DNA of 64,000 nucleotides from Hyphomonadaceae bacterium (GCA_019636095.1 JAHBYF010000003.1:62001-126000), one strand, 5' to 3'. Shown: positions 1 to 10,391, counted from the first letter of the stretch. Notes: generated by a model from the letters alone, not told the origin. A program made the numbers and translations.

Positions 1-61
1 GACGCGGGAATTTGGGTCAAAGCCCCGCCTTCGCGGGCGCCAAAATCAAAGGGACACGCAC

Positions 62-706
62 GTGGCGGATTCAAGTGGTGGCCCGGCAGCGGGGGAAGCC
101 GGTGGCGCTGAAGCTCAGCAAGGCGAGCCGATCGTCATCAAAAAATACGCCAACCGGCGGCTCTACAACACCGGCGAGAGTAAGTACGTCACGCTCGACG
201 ACCTCTCCGAGATGGTGCGCGAGAATACCGACTTCATCGTGCTCGACGCCAAGAGCGGCGAAGACATCACTCGCTCGGTGCTGACGCAGATCATCTTCGA
301 ACAGGAGAGCAAGGGGCAGAGCATGCTGCCGGTGCAGTTCCTGCGCCGTCTCATCCGCTTCTACGGCGATCAGATGCAAGGTTTCCTGCCGCCCTACCTC
401 GAAATGAGCATGGAAAGCTTCGCCAAAGCGCAAGAGCAAATGCGCGAGAACATGTCGCGCACCTTCGGCGCGGCGACGCCGATGGCGGCGTTCGAAGAGC
501 AAACGCAGCGCAACATGGCGCTCTTCCAGCAGGCCATGAAAGTCTGGGCTCCCTTCGCAGCCGCGGGGGGCGTACCTGGAATTCCTGGCATGACGCCACC
601 CAAAGCGGGAGCGGCGGATGACGAGGACAAGGACGAACAGCTCGCAGAACTGCGCCGTCAAATGGAGCAGATGCAAAAGCAGCTCGACCAAATGGCGAAA
701 CGCTAG
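62..706 (+). CDS. phaR: Polyhydroxyalkanoate synthesis regulator PhaR
   Basis: This 214-residue protein is a DNA- and PHA-granule-binding repressor that controls phasin and PHA synthesis genes in the cytoplasm. The conserved N-terminal PHB/PHA accumulation domain is visible at about residues 25-87 (IKKYANRRLYNT, then YVTLDDL). The second domain follows (LRRLIRFYGDQMQGFLPPYLE, about 94-114). The C-terminus is a Gln/Glu/Lys-rich amphipathic helix, as in other family members. The start is a GTG; the first 20 residues are low-complexity Gly/Ala, so a slightly later start cannot be excluded. No phaC or phaA gene lies beside it in the window. Family assignment is firm; target genes are inferred. 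Confidence 0.93.
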   Translation: MADSSGGPAAGEAGGAEAQQGEPIVIKKYANRRLYNTGESKYVTLDDLSEMVRENTDFIVLDAKSGEDITRSVLTQIIFEQESKGQSMLPVQFLRRLIRFYGDQMQGFLPPYLEMSMESFAKAQEQMRENMSRTFGAATPMAAFEEQTQRNMALFQQAMKVWAPFAAAGGVPGIPGMTPPKAGAADDEDKDEQLAELRRQMEQMQKQLDQMAKR

Positions 707-778
707 GGCGTCACCGCCAGAACGCGCCAAGCGAAGACATTTGGGATATGCTGGCCGCTCCAGTGCAGGAGCGCGTCC

Positions 779-1594
779 ATGTCCTCGCTAGCAGCCGCCC
801 AGTTCACGGGCGACATCCCTCGCTTCTACGACCAACACCTCGGCCCAGTCATCTTCGAGCCCTACGCGGCAGATCTCGCGCGGCGCGCCGCAGCGCTGAA
901 GCCGAGCGCTGTTCTTGAGATTGCAGGCGGCACCGGCGTTTCAACCGTGGCGCTGCGCGCGGCGCTGCCCGCCGCCGCGCGCATCGTCGCGACCGATCTC
1001 AACCAAGCCATGCTCGACATTTCGCAAGCCAAGTTCGGCGCGACCACGAACATAGAGTTTAGGCAAGCCGACGCGATGGCGTTGCCGTTCGAGAATGAAG
1101 CGTTTGATCTCATCGCCATCCAGTTCGGCGTCATGTTCTTCCCCGATCGTCCGGCGGCCTATGCCGAGGCCCGGCGGGTGCTGAAGCGCGGCGGCACGCT
1201 GCTCTTCAATGTTTGGGGCGCAATGGCCGCCAACGCATTTGCGGAGATCGCCAATGCGACCGCGATCAAGTTCTTCCCGGAGAACCCGCCGAAATTCTAC
1301 CTGGTGCCGTTCGGCTATGCCGATAATCAGCAGGTGTACGCCGATCTTAAGGCCGGCGGATTTAGCGAGGTTTCGCATGAGGTCGTGCGCGTGGCCCAGA
1401 CCACGCAGGATTGGCGTCACTTCGCCCAGGGACTGATCTACGGCAATCCGATGATCGCCGACATCCAAGCGAGCAAGACAGTGAAAGCCGACGACATGGT
1501 CGATGCGATCGCCGCGCAGATCGAGGCACGGCTCGGCCCCGCGCCAGCGAAACTGCCCCTCGAAGCGACCGTGTACGCCGCGCGCAAGACCTGA
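779..1594 (+). CDS. Class I SAM-dependent methyltransferase
   Basis: This 271-residue soluble protein has the Rossmann methyltransferase signature: motif I at about residues 47-54 (LEIAGGTG), an acidic residue ending the second strand (VATDLN), and the post-I motif (DAMALPFENEAFDLI). It resembles the UbiE/COQ5-like Methyltransf_11 group. The substrate cannot be read from the sequence. It stands alone on the plus strand between phaR and a converging amidase gene, so context gives no pathway. Confidence 0.85.
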   Translation: MSSLAAAQFTGDIPRFYDQHLGPVIFEPYAADLARRAAALKPSAVLEIAGGTGVSTVALRAALPAAARIVATDLNQAMLDISQAKFGATTNIEFRQADAMALPFENEAFDLIAIQFGVMFFPDRPAAYAEARRVLKRGGTLLFNVWGAMAANAFAEIANATAIKFFPENPPKFYLVPFGYADNQQVYADLKAGGFSEVSHEVVRVAQTTQDWRHFAQGLIYGNPMIADIQASKTVKADDMVDAIAAQIEARLGPAPAKLPLEATVYAARKT

Positions 1595-1624
1595 GGCTGC
1601 CTTCGCGCAGTGACGTCGAGCGCG

Positions 1625-3046
1625 CTAGTTCCAGATTGGCGGCTTGCGGCCTAGCCACGGCATCTCTTTTTCAAGCTGACCCGCAAGGCGGAAGAGCGTG
1701 CCTTCATCGCCATAACGCGCGGTCAGCATCATGCCGATAGGCAAGCCGCTTTCGCTTTGCTGCAGTGGTAATGACATCGACGGCTGACCAGTCATGTTGA
1801 ACGGTGGCGTGAAACCGAACGTCGCGGCTTGCCGGCGATCGAACTCTTTCAGGTCGTCGGTCAGGGTATCGAGATAGTCCACGCGCGGCACGTTGGTGCT
1901 GAGCACCGGCGTCAGCCACACATCCCAGGTTTCGAACTTCTGTAAGATCTGACGGTTCATGAGACGCAATTGCTGCCAGCCCCAGCCCGCATCCTGCGCG
2001 GTCAGTTTCTTGCCCGCCTCATAGCCGCGACGCGCTAGCCCCTCGATATCATCTCCCGGTTCGCGGCCTTTGATCTCGGCCCAGCGTTTGATGCTTGCCG
2101 AGAAGTTGGCTGCGGAGACCATGCCTTGCGCGCGATAGAGCAGCCGATAGTCAATGCCCAACCCCTCTTCGCGCACGTCGTGGCCGAGCTTCTTGAGCGT
2201 CTCCGCTGTGCGCTCCAGCGCCGCGCGTATTTCTGCTTCGATGGGTTTGCCGTTTGGGGTCTCGCTCGAAAAGGCAATGCGCAGTTTGCCGGGCGAGCGC
2301 GCGATCTCTTCCAGGTAAGGACGCTCTTTGCCTGGATAGGCAAACGGGCTTGCTGGCTCGGGATAGCCGGTCGCGTCGAGCATCGCTGCACTATCGCGAA
2401 CCGTGCGCGAAACAACGTGATCGACGCTAAAGCCAATCGCGCGGTCGGTGTCGTTCACACCGTTAGGATTGCGATCGCGCGTAACCTTAAGCCCCACCAA
2501 GCCGCAGCACGCCGCAGGAATGCGGATTGAGCCCAGCCCATCGCTCGCATGCGCGAGCGGTACGATGCCGGCAGCCACAGCGCTCGCCGCGCCGCCGGAT
2601 GAGCCGCCTGAGATGTGATCGGTGTTCCAGGGATTGCGGCATGGTCCCAACAGCGCCGATGTCGTCACCCCGGGAATGCCGAACTCTGGGGTGTTGGTTT
2701 TGCCCGCAAGGACAACACCTGATGCACGATAACGCTTCGTCAGTTCACTATCTTCGGCGTCGGCGTCGATTTGCGCGAAGCGGCTGGCGCTAGTGCGCGG
2801 CCAATTCTTAACGCGCACGCCGAGATCCTTGATCAGAAATGGCACGCCCTTGAATGGGCCATCGGGCAAGGCAGCGGCGGCCGTCGCGCGCGCCTCGTCA
2901 TAAGCTTTATGGACGACAGCGTTGAGTTTGGGGTTATGGCGCTCAATGCGCTCAATCGCGGCTTCGAGAAGCTCTGCCGGCGTAACGTCCCGGTTTCGCA
3001 CCAGCTCCGCCAATCCGAGCCCATCGTAGTTTGCAAAGTCCCGCAT
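1625..3046 (-). CDS. Amidase (amidase-signature family)
   Basis: This 473-residue enzyme hydrolyses an amide bond. The amidase-signature catalytic elements are visible: Lys73 (in FLIKDLG), the GGSSGG loop at about 147-152 with the cis-serine, and the nucleophile Ser173 (GSIRIPAA). The family includes GatA, but no gatB or gatC is adjacent, and the C-terminal half looks like a stand-alone aliphatic or aryl amidase. The substrate is unknown. It is transcribed divergently from the small gene at 3116 and converges with the methyltransferase. Confidence 0.9.
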   Translation of the reverse strand: MRDFANYDGLGLAELVRNRDVTPAELLEAAIERIERHNPKLNAVVHKAYDEARATAAAALPDGPFKGVPFLIKDLGVRVKNWPRTSASRFAQIDADAEDSELTKRYRASGVVLAGKTNTPEFGIPGVTTSALLGPCRNPWNTDHISGGSSGGAASAVAAGIVPLAHASDGLGSIRIPAACCGLVGLKVTRDRNPNGVNDTDRAIGFSVDHVVSRTVRDSAAMLDATGYPEPASPFAYPGKERPYLEEIARSPGKLRIAFSSETPNGKPIEAEIRAALERTAETLKKLGHDVREEGLGIDYRLLYRAQGMVSAANFSASIKRWAEIKGREPGDDIEGLARRGYEAGKKLTAQDAGWGWQQLRLMNRQILQKFETWDVWLTPVLSTNVPRVDYLDTLTDDLKEFDRRQAATFGFTPPFNMTGQPSMSLPLQQSESGLPIGMMLTARYGDEGTLFRLAGQLEKEMPWLGRKPPIWN

Positions 3047-3115
3047 GCGCGCCTCCGTCGTGGCTAACGCTAGCGGTTAATTTCCGTTTGGCACGTGAAA
3101 TGCAGAATTTGCGGT

Positions 3116-3352
3116 ATGAGCGCAGCTGCCGCCCCTGTGCACGCACTCGACGCCGATTTCGAAGAAATCGGCGAGCAACGTCGGGCGGATCGGCGCTGGC
3201 GCGATCGGCGCGCACCACGCATGAAGCTAGACCCGCTATTCGCGGCGACACTTGTCAATCAGATCGCGGCCAAAGAAACCTCCGGCCTCGGCGGTTATCG
3301 GCGGCCCTGGAGCGGCCCCCGGTCTGGCATCATCGTAAACGTCAGCGCCTAG
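3116..3352 (+). CDS. Small conserved-looking protein of unknown function
   Basis: The reading frame gives 78 residues from ATG 3116; a GTG at 3095 would add seven. It has an acidic start, a very Arg-rich middle (about residues 20-38) and then LDPLFAATLVNQIA, a motif I associate with short uncharacterised alphaproteobacterial proteins. No signal peptide, transmembrane segment or enzyme motif is visible. It overlaps the end of the convergent HTH gene by four bases. The opposite strand also holds a frame here, but its composition looks like a shadow. Confidence 0.5.
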   Translation: MSAAAAPVHALDADFEEIGEQRRADRRWRDRRAPRMKLDPLFAATLVNQIAAKETSGLGGYRRPWSGPRSGIIVNVSA

Positions 3353-3684
3353 CCAGCGGCCTTTTTCTTCGACGCCTCAAACTCGGCCAGCCAAGTGTCA
3401 ATCGCGTCGAGGCGCGCTTCGATACTTTCGATCCGATCGCCTGGATCGGCGCCCGGCGCTGACTCACGGACGGCGACGCCGCTGCGGATTGTGATCTCAA
3501 GCAAATCGGTTTCGAGGATGCGCGCAAACTCCGCGAGTTCGGCTGCTGTCGGCGACCGTTCATTGGTGAAGATGCGATGCAGTTCACCACGATCGATGCC
3601 GGCGGCGACTGCGAGGCCGATGCGGTCCGTGCCGCGCGCACTCAAGCGCTGATCAAACCAGTCGGCATCGAAAAAGAGCGCCAT
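3349..3684 (-). CDS. Helix-turn-helix (Cro/C1-like) domain protein
   Basis: This 111-residue protein has an N-terminal helix-turn-helix-like segment at about residues 18-60 (GLAVAAGIDRGELHRIFTNERSPTA pattern, followed by AELAEFARIL), resembling XRE-family domains. The C-terminus (about 82-104, DRIESIEARLDAIDTWLAEF) is predicted coiled coil, probably for dimerisation. It is likely a small DNA-binding regulator; the target is unknown. It converges on the small gene at 3116 with a four-base overlap. Confidence 0.7.
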   Translation of the reverse strand: MALFFDADWFDQRLSARGTDRIGLAVAAGIDRGELHRIFTNERSPTAAELAEFARILETDLLEITIRSGVAVRESAPGADPGDRIESIEARLDAIDTWLAEFEASKKKAAG

Positions 3685-3745
3685 TCACCCACCTAACCCA
3701 AGCGAAGCATAGCCCGGCGCCGAACCTGCAGGTGGGCGTCGAACC

Positions 3746-3826
3746 ATGGCTTCGTTCATCATTCCCCGATTCGGCCGCTGGCTCGACTTCACGATCGCCC
3801 TGGCGCTCGGTTTGTGGTGCATGTGA
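3746..3826 (+). CDS. Possible 26-residue membrane miniprotein
   Basis: An ATG preceded by GGTGGG opens a 26-codon frame whose product has a basic N-terminus (FIIPRFGRW) followed by a hydrophobic stretch (FTIALALGLWCM), consistent with a single-span membrane peptide. It lies in an otherwise empty 205-base gap. It is too short for composition to be decisive and may be spurious. Confidence 0.2.
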   Translation: MASFIIPRFGRWLDFTIALALGLWCM

Positions 3827-3889
3827 ATAAGCCGCAAAGGCGGCGGAGACTCGCTCCACCGCCCCATGCGGCGTTCACAATACCGTCGC

Positions 3890-4330
3890 TTAGTGCTGAC
3901 CGGCGAATTCCACATCGCGGCGCGCGGAGATGATGGTCACCACCACGCCAGCGAGCACGTCCAACAACGCCATAACCAGGATCACGAAGAACGTGCTGGT
4001 GGCGAAGGCCGGGTGCAGCAAAAATTCAACCAAGCAGATGATGAACACCAGCATCGAGAGCGCGTGATTGAAAATCGCGGCGGTGCCGGTGGAGGTTGAT
4101 TTCAGAAGCTCAACGAACAGCAAAAGCAGTGCGAGAAGCACCATCACGTCGCCAAACGCGATCGTCCATTCGGCGCCTGACGCCATCGGAATACGAATCC
4201 ACGCATCCGCCAGATGCGTGCGGACCGCAGCGCCATCGCCGCTATTGGCCGCCGTCGCCCCGAATGCCCAGATGTTATACGTCAGAACCGGGATCAGGAT
4301 CAGCGGAAAGACGTTGAAAATGGCCCCCAT
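3890..4330 (-). CDS. Unknown four-helix membrane protein
   Basis: The protein is 146 residues from the ATG at 4330, chosen because it has a good ribosome-binding site (AGGGGAGT) just upstream and begins directly with a hydrophobic helix (GAIFNVFPLILIPVLTYNIWAF). A longer frame to 4471 would overlap the glycosyltransferase and has a non-coding look. Hydrophobic segments are visible at about 3-20, 58-78, 88-106 and 112-135. No family is recognised. It is downstream of and co-directional with a GT2 glycosyltransferase, so a role in envelope glycan or lipid metabolism is possible but only inferred. Confidence 0.7.
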   Translation of the reverse strand: MGAIFNVFPLILIPVLTYNIWAFGATAANSGDGAAVRTHLADAWIRIPMASGAEWTIAFGDVMVLLALLLLFVELLKSTSTGTAAIFNHALSMLVFIICLVEFLLHPAFATSTFFVILVMALLDVLAGVVVTIISARRDVEFAGQH

Positions 4331-4422
4331 GGGACTCCCCTGCTGTTGTTGCGTGCGCGACCGACGCCCCCGCGTCGCCGCCGCTTGTAGCGCTATTCGT
4401 TCGCCCGGGTCGACACGATCAT

Positions 4423-5154
4423 TCATAGCTCGTCCGTCCCCCCAGGCAGGCGCGCCCGACTTCGAAGCCACATGACGCCCCAGAGGTCCGTCATGTTCGC
4501 GGCGAGCCTGCCGAGATTTGTGTACTTCGAGCGTCCGACGCTCCTTTGTCGATGATTAACTTCCAAAAACTCGACTGCATAGCCTTCACGCAGCATGAGC
4601 GCCGCCATGAAACGATGCATGTGATCGAAGTATGGGAGACGCAAAAAAGCTTCGCGTTTGAACACCTTGACGCCGGAACCGCTGTCGACAGCATTGTCTT
4701 TCAGGGCCGCGCGGCGAATTGAGTTGGCGATCCGGGAGGCGGCGCGCTTGCTCCAGTTATCCTGCCTTTTGAGACGGTTCCCGGCTACCATCCCCAAATT
4801 CGGCGGCGCTTCCGGGCGCGTAATCTTGGCTAGGAGCTTGGGGAGATCGGCCGGATCGTTTTGCCCGTCGCCGTCGAGCGTGCCGACCACGGGGGCCCTG
4901 GCCGCCAATACGCCTGTGTGTACGGCGCGGCTTTGGCCAGCGTTGCTTCGGTGACCCAGCAGCCGCAAAGCGGGTATTTCCGCCTTCAGCGCCGCCAATT
5001 CCGCACGGGTGTCATCGCGACTGGCGTCGTCGACGAAAATCATTTCGTAGCTACGCCCATCGAGCACCGCCGCTATCTCACGCGCGAGGTTGGCCGCATT
5101 TCCCTCCTCGTTCATGACGGGAACGACCACGCTGAATTCGATACTCTCTGGCAA
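4423..5154 (-). CDS. Family 2 glycosyltransferase (DPM1/GtrB-like)
   Basis: This 243-residue GT-A fold enzyme has the nucleotide-binding FSVVVPVMNEE start (residues 7-17), the FVDDASRDDT loop (about 40-49) and the metal-binding DGDGQNDP (about 93-101). It lacks the C-terminal membrane helices of ArnC/GtrB, so it resembles soluble dolichyl-phosphate-mannose-synthase-type enzymes that load a sugar onto polyprenyl phosphate. The ArnT-like transferase that could use such a lipid-linked sugar is encoded divergently next door, which supports a joint role in modifying lipid A or another envelope glycan (inference). Confidence 0.85.
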   Translation of the reverse strand: MPESIEFSVVVPVMNEEGNAANLAREIAAVLDGRSYEMIFVDDASRDDTRAELAALKAEIPALRLLGHRSNAGQSRAVHTGVLAARAPVVGTLDGDGQNDPADLPKLLAKITRPEAPPNLGMVAGNRLKRQDNWSKRAASRIANSIRRAALKDNAVDSGSGVKVFKREAFLRLPYFDHMHRFMAALMLREGYAVEFLEVNHRQRSVGRSKYTNLGRLAANMTDLWGVMWLRSRARLPGGTDEL

Positions 5155-5259
5155 ACGCGTCCCCGGACGTGAAAAGCGTGGTCTCTTAGCCGCTCCCGGC
5201 GCATGAGGCGAGTGGGCGCACCCGGCTAGGGCTGCAAAGTGTCACGCTCATCCGCCAGA

Positions 5260-7020
5260 ATGACGAGATCCATGGCGTCGTCTCCAGCCTCCCCGGCCCT
5301 CTTCGACCAGTTCGCCCGCGGATGGCGGGGGTACGTGTTGATCGCGCTCATCGCGCTGACCAGCGGTTTCATGGGCGCGATGCGCGTGCCCGTCACCGAC
5401 ATCGACGAGGCGCGCTTTGCGCAAGCCACGCGGCAAATGGTCGAGAGCGACGACTATGTCCGCATCCATTTCCAGGACACCGAGCGCAATCGAAAGCCGA
5501 TCGGCATCTACTGGTTGCAAGCCGCATCCGTGAACGCGATGCATCCGTTCATCGAGCGGCTGAACACGATCTGGCCGTATAGAATACCCTCCACACTCGG
5601 CTTGATGCTGGCGAGCCTTGCAACTCTGTGGGCGGGAACGGCCCTGTTCGGCCCGCGAATAGGATTTGTCGGGGCCGCTATCTTTGCGGTGGGTTTTCTC
5701 GCTGGCGTCGAAGGCATGATTGCCAAAACCGATGCCGCGATGACCGGCTTCACCGCGCTCGCGTTTGCAGCGCTCGCACAATTGCGCGTTGGAACGAAGC
5801 GGCCCCGCATCATCGCGCTGCTGTTCTGGGCTGCAATTGGTTGCGGGATATTGATCAAAGGGCCGCTGCCGCCGGCCGCCGCCGCGCTGGCGCTTGTTGT
5901 GCTCGCGTTATGGGAGCGCCGCGCCGCTTGGATGAAGCCGCTGGCGTTTTGGACAGGCCCGGTACTGGCGCTTGCCATCACGCTGCCTTGGCTCATCGCC
6001 ATCGGCATCGCCACGGATGGGCGGTTCTACGCGGACTTGCTGGCGAATGAGATCGGGCCGAAACTCGTAGCCGGCGGCGATCATCGCCACGGCGGGATAC
6101 CTGGTTATTATTTCCTGCTGCTGCCACTGCTGATCTTTCCGGCAACCTATGCCTTGCCCGCGGCGGCGCGCCTGAGTTGGAGCGCCATCAGAGCGCCGCG
6201 CAATGACGAAGCCAGCAGCGCGTTCCGCTTTCTCATCGCATGGGCGACGCCGATCTTCGCGATCTTCGAATTGCTGCCGACAAAACTCATTCACTACACG
6301 CTGCCGGCATATCCAGCGATCGCACTCATGTGCGCCGCCGGGCTTTTCGCCATGCGCAGCAAGCCGTGGCGGACCACTCATCCGGCGGGTCTGGTGTTGT
6401 TTGGCGTATTCGGAGCATTGATCGTGGGCCTGCTGGCGTTTGTGTCGACCTACATGCCGGGATATCTGGCTGATGCGGGCCTTCGCAGAGCAATTGCTAC
6501 AGGCTTGATTGGCGCGCTTGTTCTCGGCGGCGCTATCGTCGGCCTGATTTTGCTACAACGCCCAACAGCGCGAGCGGCAGTGCTGGTCGCGTGCGCGTTG
6601 ATCTTCTCGTTCAGCCTGCGCGAACGGCTCATGCCGGAGGCCCGCTCACTCTGGGTGAGCAATGAGGCCGCCGCCGCGATGACGCGAGCGCGGTTGATGC
6701 CGCGCCAAGATCAGAATTTCTGGATCATCGGCTACGAACAGCCAAGTATCGTCTTCCTGACGCGCACGTGGGTGCGGTTCACGGAAATCGAGGATGTCGC
6801 GGAGACGCCGATCCAGGCCGGTGACGGCATGATCATCGAGCAGCGCGTATTCGATCGGGCTGAAGCTGCGCTCGGGGAGCGCGGGCTAAAGTTTGAAGCG
6901 TTGGAGCAACCCGCCCGCGGAATGGCGATCGGGCGAGGTGAACACATGATTCTGAATATCGGCCGCGCGCGCGAACTCTCTAGCGGCGAGCACGCGGACG
7001 CCCAGCGACCAAGTCCCTGA
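5260..7020 (+). CDS. ArnT/PMT-like integral membrane glycosyltransferase
   Basis: A GT-C fold transferase with about a dozen hydrophobic segments. The first periplasmic loop carries the catalytic acidic pair in VTDIDEARFAQA, as in ArnT and dolichyl-phosphate-mannose:protein mannosyltransferases. It would move a sugar from a polyprenyl-phosphate donor to lipid A, protein or polysaccharide in the periplasm. The longest frame starts at GTG 5239; I prefer ATG 5260 (586 residues), with ATG 5272 also possible. Its neighbours are two GT2 enzymes, one of which may make the donor. Its 3' end overlaps the convergent GT2 gene by 41 bases. The acceptor is unknown. Confidence 0.82.
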   Translation: MTRSMASSPASPALFDQFARGWRGYVLIALIALTSGFMGAMRVPVTDIDEARFAQATRQMVESDDYVRIHFQDTERNRKPIGIYWLQAASVNAMHPFIERLNTIWPYRIPSTLGLMLASLATLWAGTALFGPRIGFVGAAIFAVGFLAGVEGMIAKTDAAMTGFTALAFAALAQLRVGTKRPRIIALLFWAAIGCGILIKGPLPPAAAALALVVLALWERRAAWMKPLAFWTGPVLALAITLPWLIAIGIATDGRFYADLLANEIGPKLVAGGDHRHGGIPGYYFLLLPLLIFPATYALPAAARLSWSAIRAPRNDEASSAFRFLIAWATPIFAIFELLPTKLIHYTLPAYPAIALMCAAGLFAMRSKPWRTTHPAGLVLFGVFGALIVGLLAFVSTYMPGYLADAGLRRAIATGLIGALVLGGAIVGLILLQRPTARAAVLVACALIFSFSLRERLMPEARSLWVSNEAAAAMTRARLMPRQDQNFWIIGYEQPSIVFLTRTWVRFTEIEDVAETPIQAGDGMIIEQRVFDRAEAALGERGLKFEALEQPARGMAIGRGEHMILNIGRARELSSGEHADAQRPSP

Positions 7021-7867
7021 GGCCAAGCAAGACAGCGAGCGCAGGTCCCGCCACACTTGCAAAGGCGCGCTCAACGGGCGTCGTGGCGCTCTTCACAGCA
7101 AACCGTGTAAGGCCCTGGACTTTGCGGCTCTTGCGCGTCTGCGCGAATTCGAATTGAACCGCGGCGGCGTCCGGCTGAAACAACACGCTGCCGCCGGCGG
7201 CAGCGGCGCGGCGGCAAAGATCAAGATCGGCGCAGTCGGTGTCGAATTGTTCGTCAAAACCGCTCAGTGCGTTGAAGTCGCTGCGCGGAATTAGCATCAG
7301 GGCGCCAGAAACAGCTCCGACTTTCGTCGCGGCGTCCTCACGTTTGCGCAACGGCCTCGCCGGCCATTGCACCGCGACGGCGATCGCCGAGAACGTGTTC
7401 AGCGCCCCCGCGCGCGCGGCTTGGCGCTCGCGTCCCTCAAGATCAAGCAAGCGGCCGCCGACAATCCAAGGCGTCTGCGCACCGCCGCCCGCCGCCGCCA
7501 AGCGCGTCACGGCGCCACGCTGCAGCACGACATCCGCATTCAAGAAAAGCAGCCAACGTCCAAGCGCAGCTTCGGCGCCTATGTTGGCCGCCGCAGCCGT
7601 ACTCAAGCTCGGGTCAACATTGACAACGTGCACGTCGCGGCGATCCGCCTCAAACGCGCGCAATGTCGATGAGATTTCCTCGGGATTATCGTGATCGACG
7701 ATGACGAGATCGTCGATCCAATCTTCCGCCAATGCGCTGCGCAGACACAAATCAAGCGGCGCGCGCCCGGATGAATTTGGCCTAACCTTGTGCGCCACAA
7801 CGATGGCGGACACCCGCGCTTCCAAAGTAGCGGATGCCGACCGTGCGCGTGAAGGATGCCTATCCAA
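6980..7867 (-). CDS. Family 2 glycosyltransferase
   Basis: This 295-residue protein has a GT-A core: VSAIVVAHK at about 19-27, VIVDHDNP, and the DXD-type LFLNADVVL, followed by SGALMLIPRSDFNALSGFDEQF, typical of rhamnosyl- or other lipopolysaccharide-type GT2 enzymes. The acceptor aspartate and the C-terminal EF-rich segment look intact. It probably builds a cell-surface polysaccharide or glycolipid. It converges with the ArnT-like gene, with overlapping 3' ends. Confidence 0.8.
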   Translation of the reverse strand: MDRHPSRARSASATLEARVSAIVVAHKVRPNSSGRAPLDLCLRSALAEDWIDDLVIVDHDNPEEISSTLRAFEADRRDVHVVNVDPSLSTAAAANIGAEAALGRWLLFLNADVVLQRGAVTRLAAAGGGAQTPWIVGGRLLDLEGRERQAARAGALNTFSAIAVAVQWPARPLRKREDAATKVGAVSGALMLIPRSDFNALSGFDEQFDTDCADLDLCRRAAAAGGSVLFQPDAAAVQFEFAQTRKSRKVQGLTRFAVKSATTPVERAFASVAGPALAVLLGLRDLVAGRPRARR

Positions 7868-8038
7868 CGCCTACTCCGCCCCAATACCCGGCGCCATCCT
7901 GGATTGCATAACCTCAGTCTGTAAAGACGCGAGCGCCGAGCAATCCAAAGGCGCGCTCACTTTGGCATAGATCGGGGCTTGATTGCTTTGCTGCAAGTTA
8001 CGCAGCGCCCCCCGGCGAATCCAGGCATTGTGCCGGTC

Positions 8039-8470
8039 ATGGAGCAACATCAAGTCGACTTGGTGCAGCGATCCTTCGCACGTGCGGCAAAGGTTGCGCC
8101 GCACGTAGCAGCCACATTCTATCGCGAATTATTCGCACTCGACCCCAGCCTGAGGGCCATATTCAAAGGCAATATGTTAGCGCAAGGCGAGAAGCTGATG
8201 ACCATGCTCGCCCAGATCGTGGACGGTCTCCATGAGCCAGACACCTTCCTGCTGGCCGTGCGCGAACTCGCCGTTCGCCACGTTTCATACGGAGTTGAGG
8301 CGCATCATTACGACCTCGTCGGCGTCGCTCTCCTGCGCACACTGCGTCACGAACTTGGGGCGGAGTTCACGTCCGAGACACGCGCTGCGTGGGTTGAGGC
8401 ATACAATGTGCTCGCAAGCGTGATGTGCGAGGCGGCCTACGAGCGCCCCGCACATCGTTTGACTACCTGA
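8039..8470 (+). CDS. Single-domain globin
   Basis: This is a 143-residue haem-binding globin when read from ATG 8039 (a frame to 7979 adds 20 residues that do not look like globin). It has the three-on-three fold pattern of the flavohaemoglobin/Vitreoscilla group: [17 protein letters not shown] in helices B-C, and the proximal histidine His81 in RHVSYGV followed by [10 protein letters not shown]. There is no FAD/NAD reductase domain, so any nitric oxide dioxygenase or oxygen-handling activity would need a partner reductase. Its last eight bases overlap the 3' end of thrS on the other strand. Confidence 0.88.
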   Translation: MEQHQVDLVQRSFARAAKVAPHVAATFYRELFALDPSLRAIFKGNMLAQGEKLMTMLAQIVDGLHEPDTFLLAVRELAVRHVSYGVEAHHYDLVGVALLRTLRHELGAEFTSETRAAWVEAYNVLASVMCEAAYERPAHRLTT

Positions 8471-10391
8471 GGTCGGGCGGCGTGCCTTCTGCGACGAGCG
8501 CGTCCTGCGCCGCAGCCAGAGACAGGACTTGCTGCTCCTGGCTGCCAAAACGACGGATCGCAACACTCCGGTCTTCCGCTTCCTTTTTTCCGACGACTGC
8601 GATCACTGGCACCTTCTGCAGCGAGTGCTCCCGGATTTTGTAACCGACCTTCTCATTACGCACGTCGAGCGCCACACGCAGCCCGGCCTGACGCAGCGTT
8701 TTGGCGACGTCCTCCGCGTAGGCATTGCCATCGGACGTGATCGTCACAACCGCCACCTGCACAGGAGCGAGCCACATCGGGAAAGCGCCCGCACAGTTTT
8801 CGATCAAGATGCCGATGAAGCGCTCCAGCGATCCCAGAATCGCACGGTGCAGCATGACCGGGCGATGCTTTTGCCCATCTTCCGCGACGTATTCTGCATC
8901 GAGCCGATCCGGCAGCTGATAGTCGAGCTGGATGGTGCCGATCGTCCATTCACGGCCGATGGCGTCCTTCACCGAGAAGTCGAGCTTCGGCGCATAGAAA
9001 GCGCCATCGCCTTCAGCGATGACAGGTTCAACGCCCGCCGCGCGCGCAGCGTTCAACATCTGCGCCTCGGCCTTGTCCCAGAACTCGTCCGAACCAACGC
9101 GCATTTCTGGGCGCGTCGCCAGAGCGATCTTTTCGCTTTTCATGCCGAAGTCTGCATGAATCGAGGCGGCGAGCTTGATGAAGCGCGTCGTCTCTTCTTC
9201 GATCTGATCTTCGCGACAAAAGATATGCGCATCGTCCTGCGTGAACGCACGTACGCGCATCAGGCCATGCAACGACCCGGAGGGCTCGTAGCGGTGGCAT
9301 GCGCCGAACTCAGCCATACGCAGCGGCAGGTCGCGATACGACTTCTGGCCAAACTTGAAGATCTGCACGTGCCCAGGGCAGTTCATCGGCTTCAGCGAAA
9401 GCGTCTCTTCTTCCACCGTCTCGCAGACGAACATGTTCGGGCGGTACTTGTCCCAGTGTCCGGACTTTTCCCAGAACACCCGATCAAGCACTTGCGGCGT
9501 GCGCACTTCGACATAGCCAGCCGCATCCAAACGGCGGCGCATGTAGGCCTCGATCGTGCGCCACAGCATCAGGCCCTTCTCGTGCCAGAACACCATGCCG
9601 CGGCCCTCTTCCTGCATATGGAAGAGATCCATCTGCCGCCCGAGTTTGCGGTGATCGCGCTTCTCGGCTTCTTCGAGGCGATGCAGATAATCTTCGAGCT
9701 GTTTTTCGTCAGCCCAAGCCGTGCCGTAGATGCGCTGCAGCTGCTGGTTATTCTGATCGCCACGCCAATAGGCGCCCGCCAGCTTCATCAGCTTGAAGGC
9801 TTTGCCGAGCTTGCCCGTTGAGGGCAAATGCGGCCCGCGGCAAAGATCGCCCCACTTGTCGCCGTGCGAGTAAACCGTGATCGGCTCACCGGGCTTGATC
9901 ACTTCATCGATCGTCTCGGCTTTGTAGATTTCGCCGAGCGACTTGAAATGCGCGATAGCGTCTTCTTTCTTCCAGACCGTGCGATGGATAGGCAGATCGG
10001 CGTCGACGATCTCCTTCATGCGCTTTTCGATCTTCTCGAAATCGTCCGTGGAAAATGGTTGATTGCGCGCGAAGTCGTAATAGAAGCCGTCCTCCGTCAC
10101 CGGGCCGAACGTCACCTGCGTGCCGGGAAACAATTCTTGCACGGCTTGCGCCATCACGTGCGCCGCATCGTGGCGCAACACTTCGAGCCCGTCCGGGCTG
10201 TCGCGCATGACCAGTTCGATTTTGCCGCTACCCTCGATCGGGCGCGTCAAATCCCACCAGGCGCCATCGATCTTGGCGGCGACAACTTTCTTGGCGAGCG
10301 ATTTGGAAATGCCTTCGGCAACTGCGAGCGGCGTCACGCCATCGTCGTACGATCGCTCAGCGCCGTCGGGAAATTTAAGAGAGATACTCAT
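8463..10391 (-). CDS. thrS: Threonyl-tRNA synthetase
   Basis: This full-length 642-residue class II synthetase charges tRNA-Thr. In order: TGS domain (about 1-62), editing domain with the HHVMAQA-like [11 protein letters not shown] at about 75, catalytic core with motif 2 ([20 protein letters not shown]) and zinc-ligand Cys in MNCPGH, then a C-terminal anticodon-binding domain. Its start codon overlaps the yidD stop as ATGA. The 142-base palindromic repeat just upstream lies in the transcribed region and could affect expression. Confidence 0.97.
   Translation of the reverse strand: MSISLKFPDGAERSYDDGVTPLAVAEGISKSLAKKVVAAKIDGAWWDLTRPIEGSGKIELVMRDSPDGLEVLRHDAAHVMAQAVQELFPGTQVTFGPVTEDGFYYDFARNQPFSTDDFEKIEKRMKEIVDADLPIHRTVWKKEDAIAHFKSLGEIYKAETIDEVIKPGEPITVYSHGDKWGDLCRGPHLPSTGKLGKAFKLMKLAGAYWRGDQNNQQLQRIYGTAWADEKQLEDYLHRLEEAEKRDHRKLGRQMDLFHMQEEGRGMVFWHEKGLMLWRTIEAYMRRRLDAAGYVEVRTPQVLDRVFWEKSGHWDKYRPNMFVCETVEEETLSLKPMNCPGHVQIFKFGQKSYRDLPLRMAEFGACHRYEPSGSLHGLMRVRAFTQDDAHIFCREDQIEEETTRFIKLAASIHADFGMKSEKIALATRPEMRVGSDEFWDKAEAQMLNAARAAGVEPVIAEGDGAFYAPKLDFSVKDAIGREWTIGTIQLDYQLPDRLDAEYVAEDGQKHRPVMLHRAILGSLERFIGILIENCAGAFPMWLAPVQVAVVTITSDGNAYAEDVAKTLRQAGLRVALDVRNEKVGYKIREHSLQKVPVIAVVGKKEAEDRSVAIRRFGSQEQQVLSLAAAQDALVAEGTPPDLR

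Noticed and set aside
8529..9821. Long plus-strand frame opposite thrS
   Set aside because: Antisense to thrS, with no recognisable protein signature.
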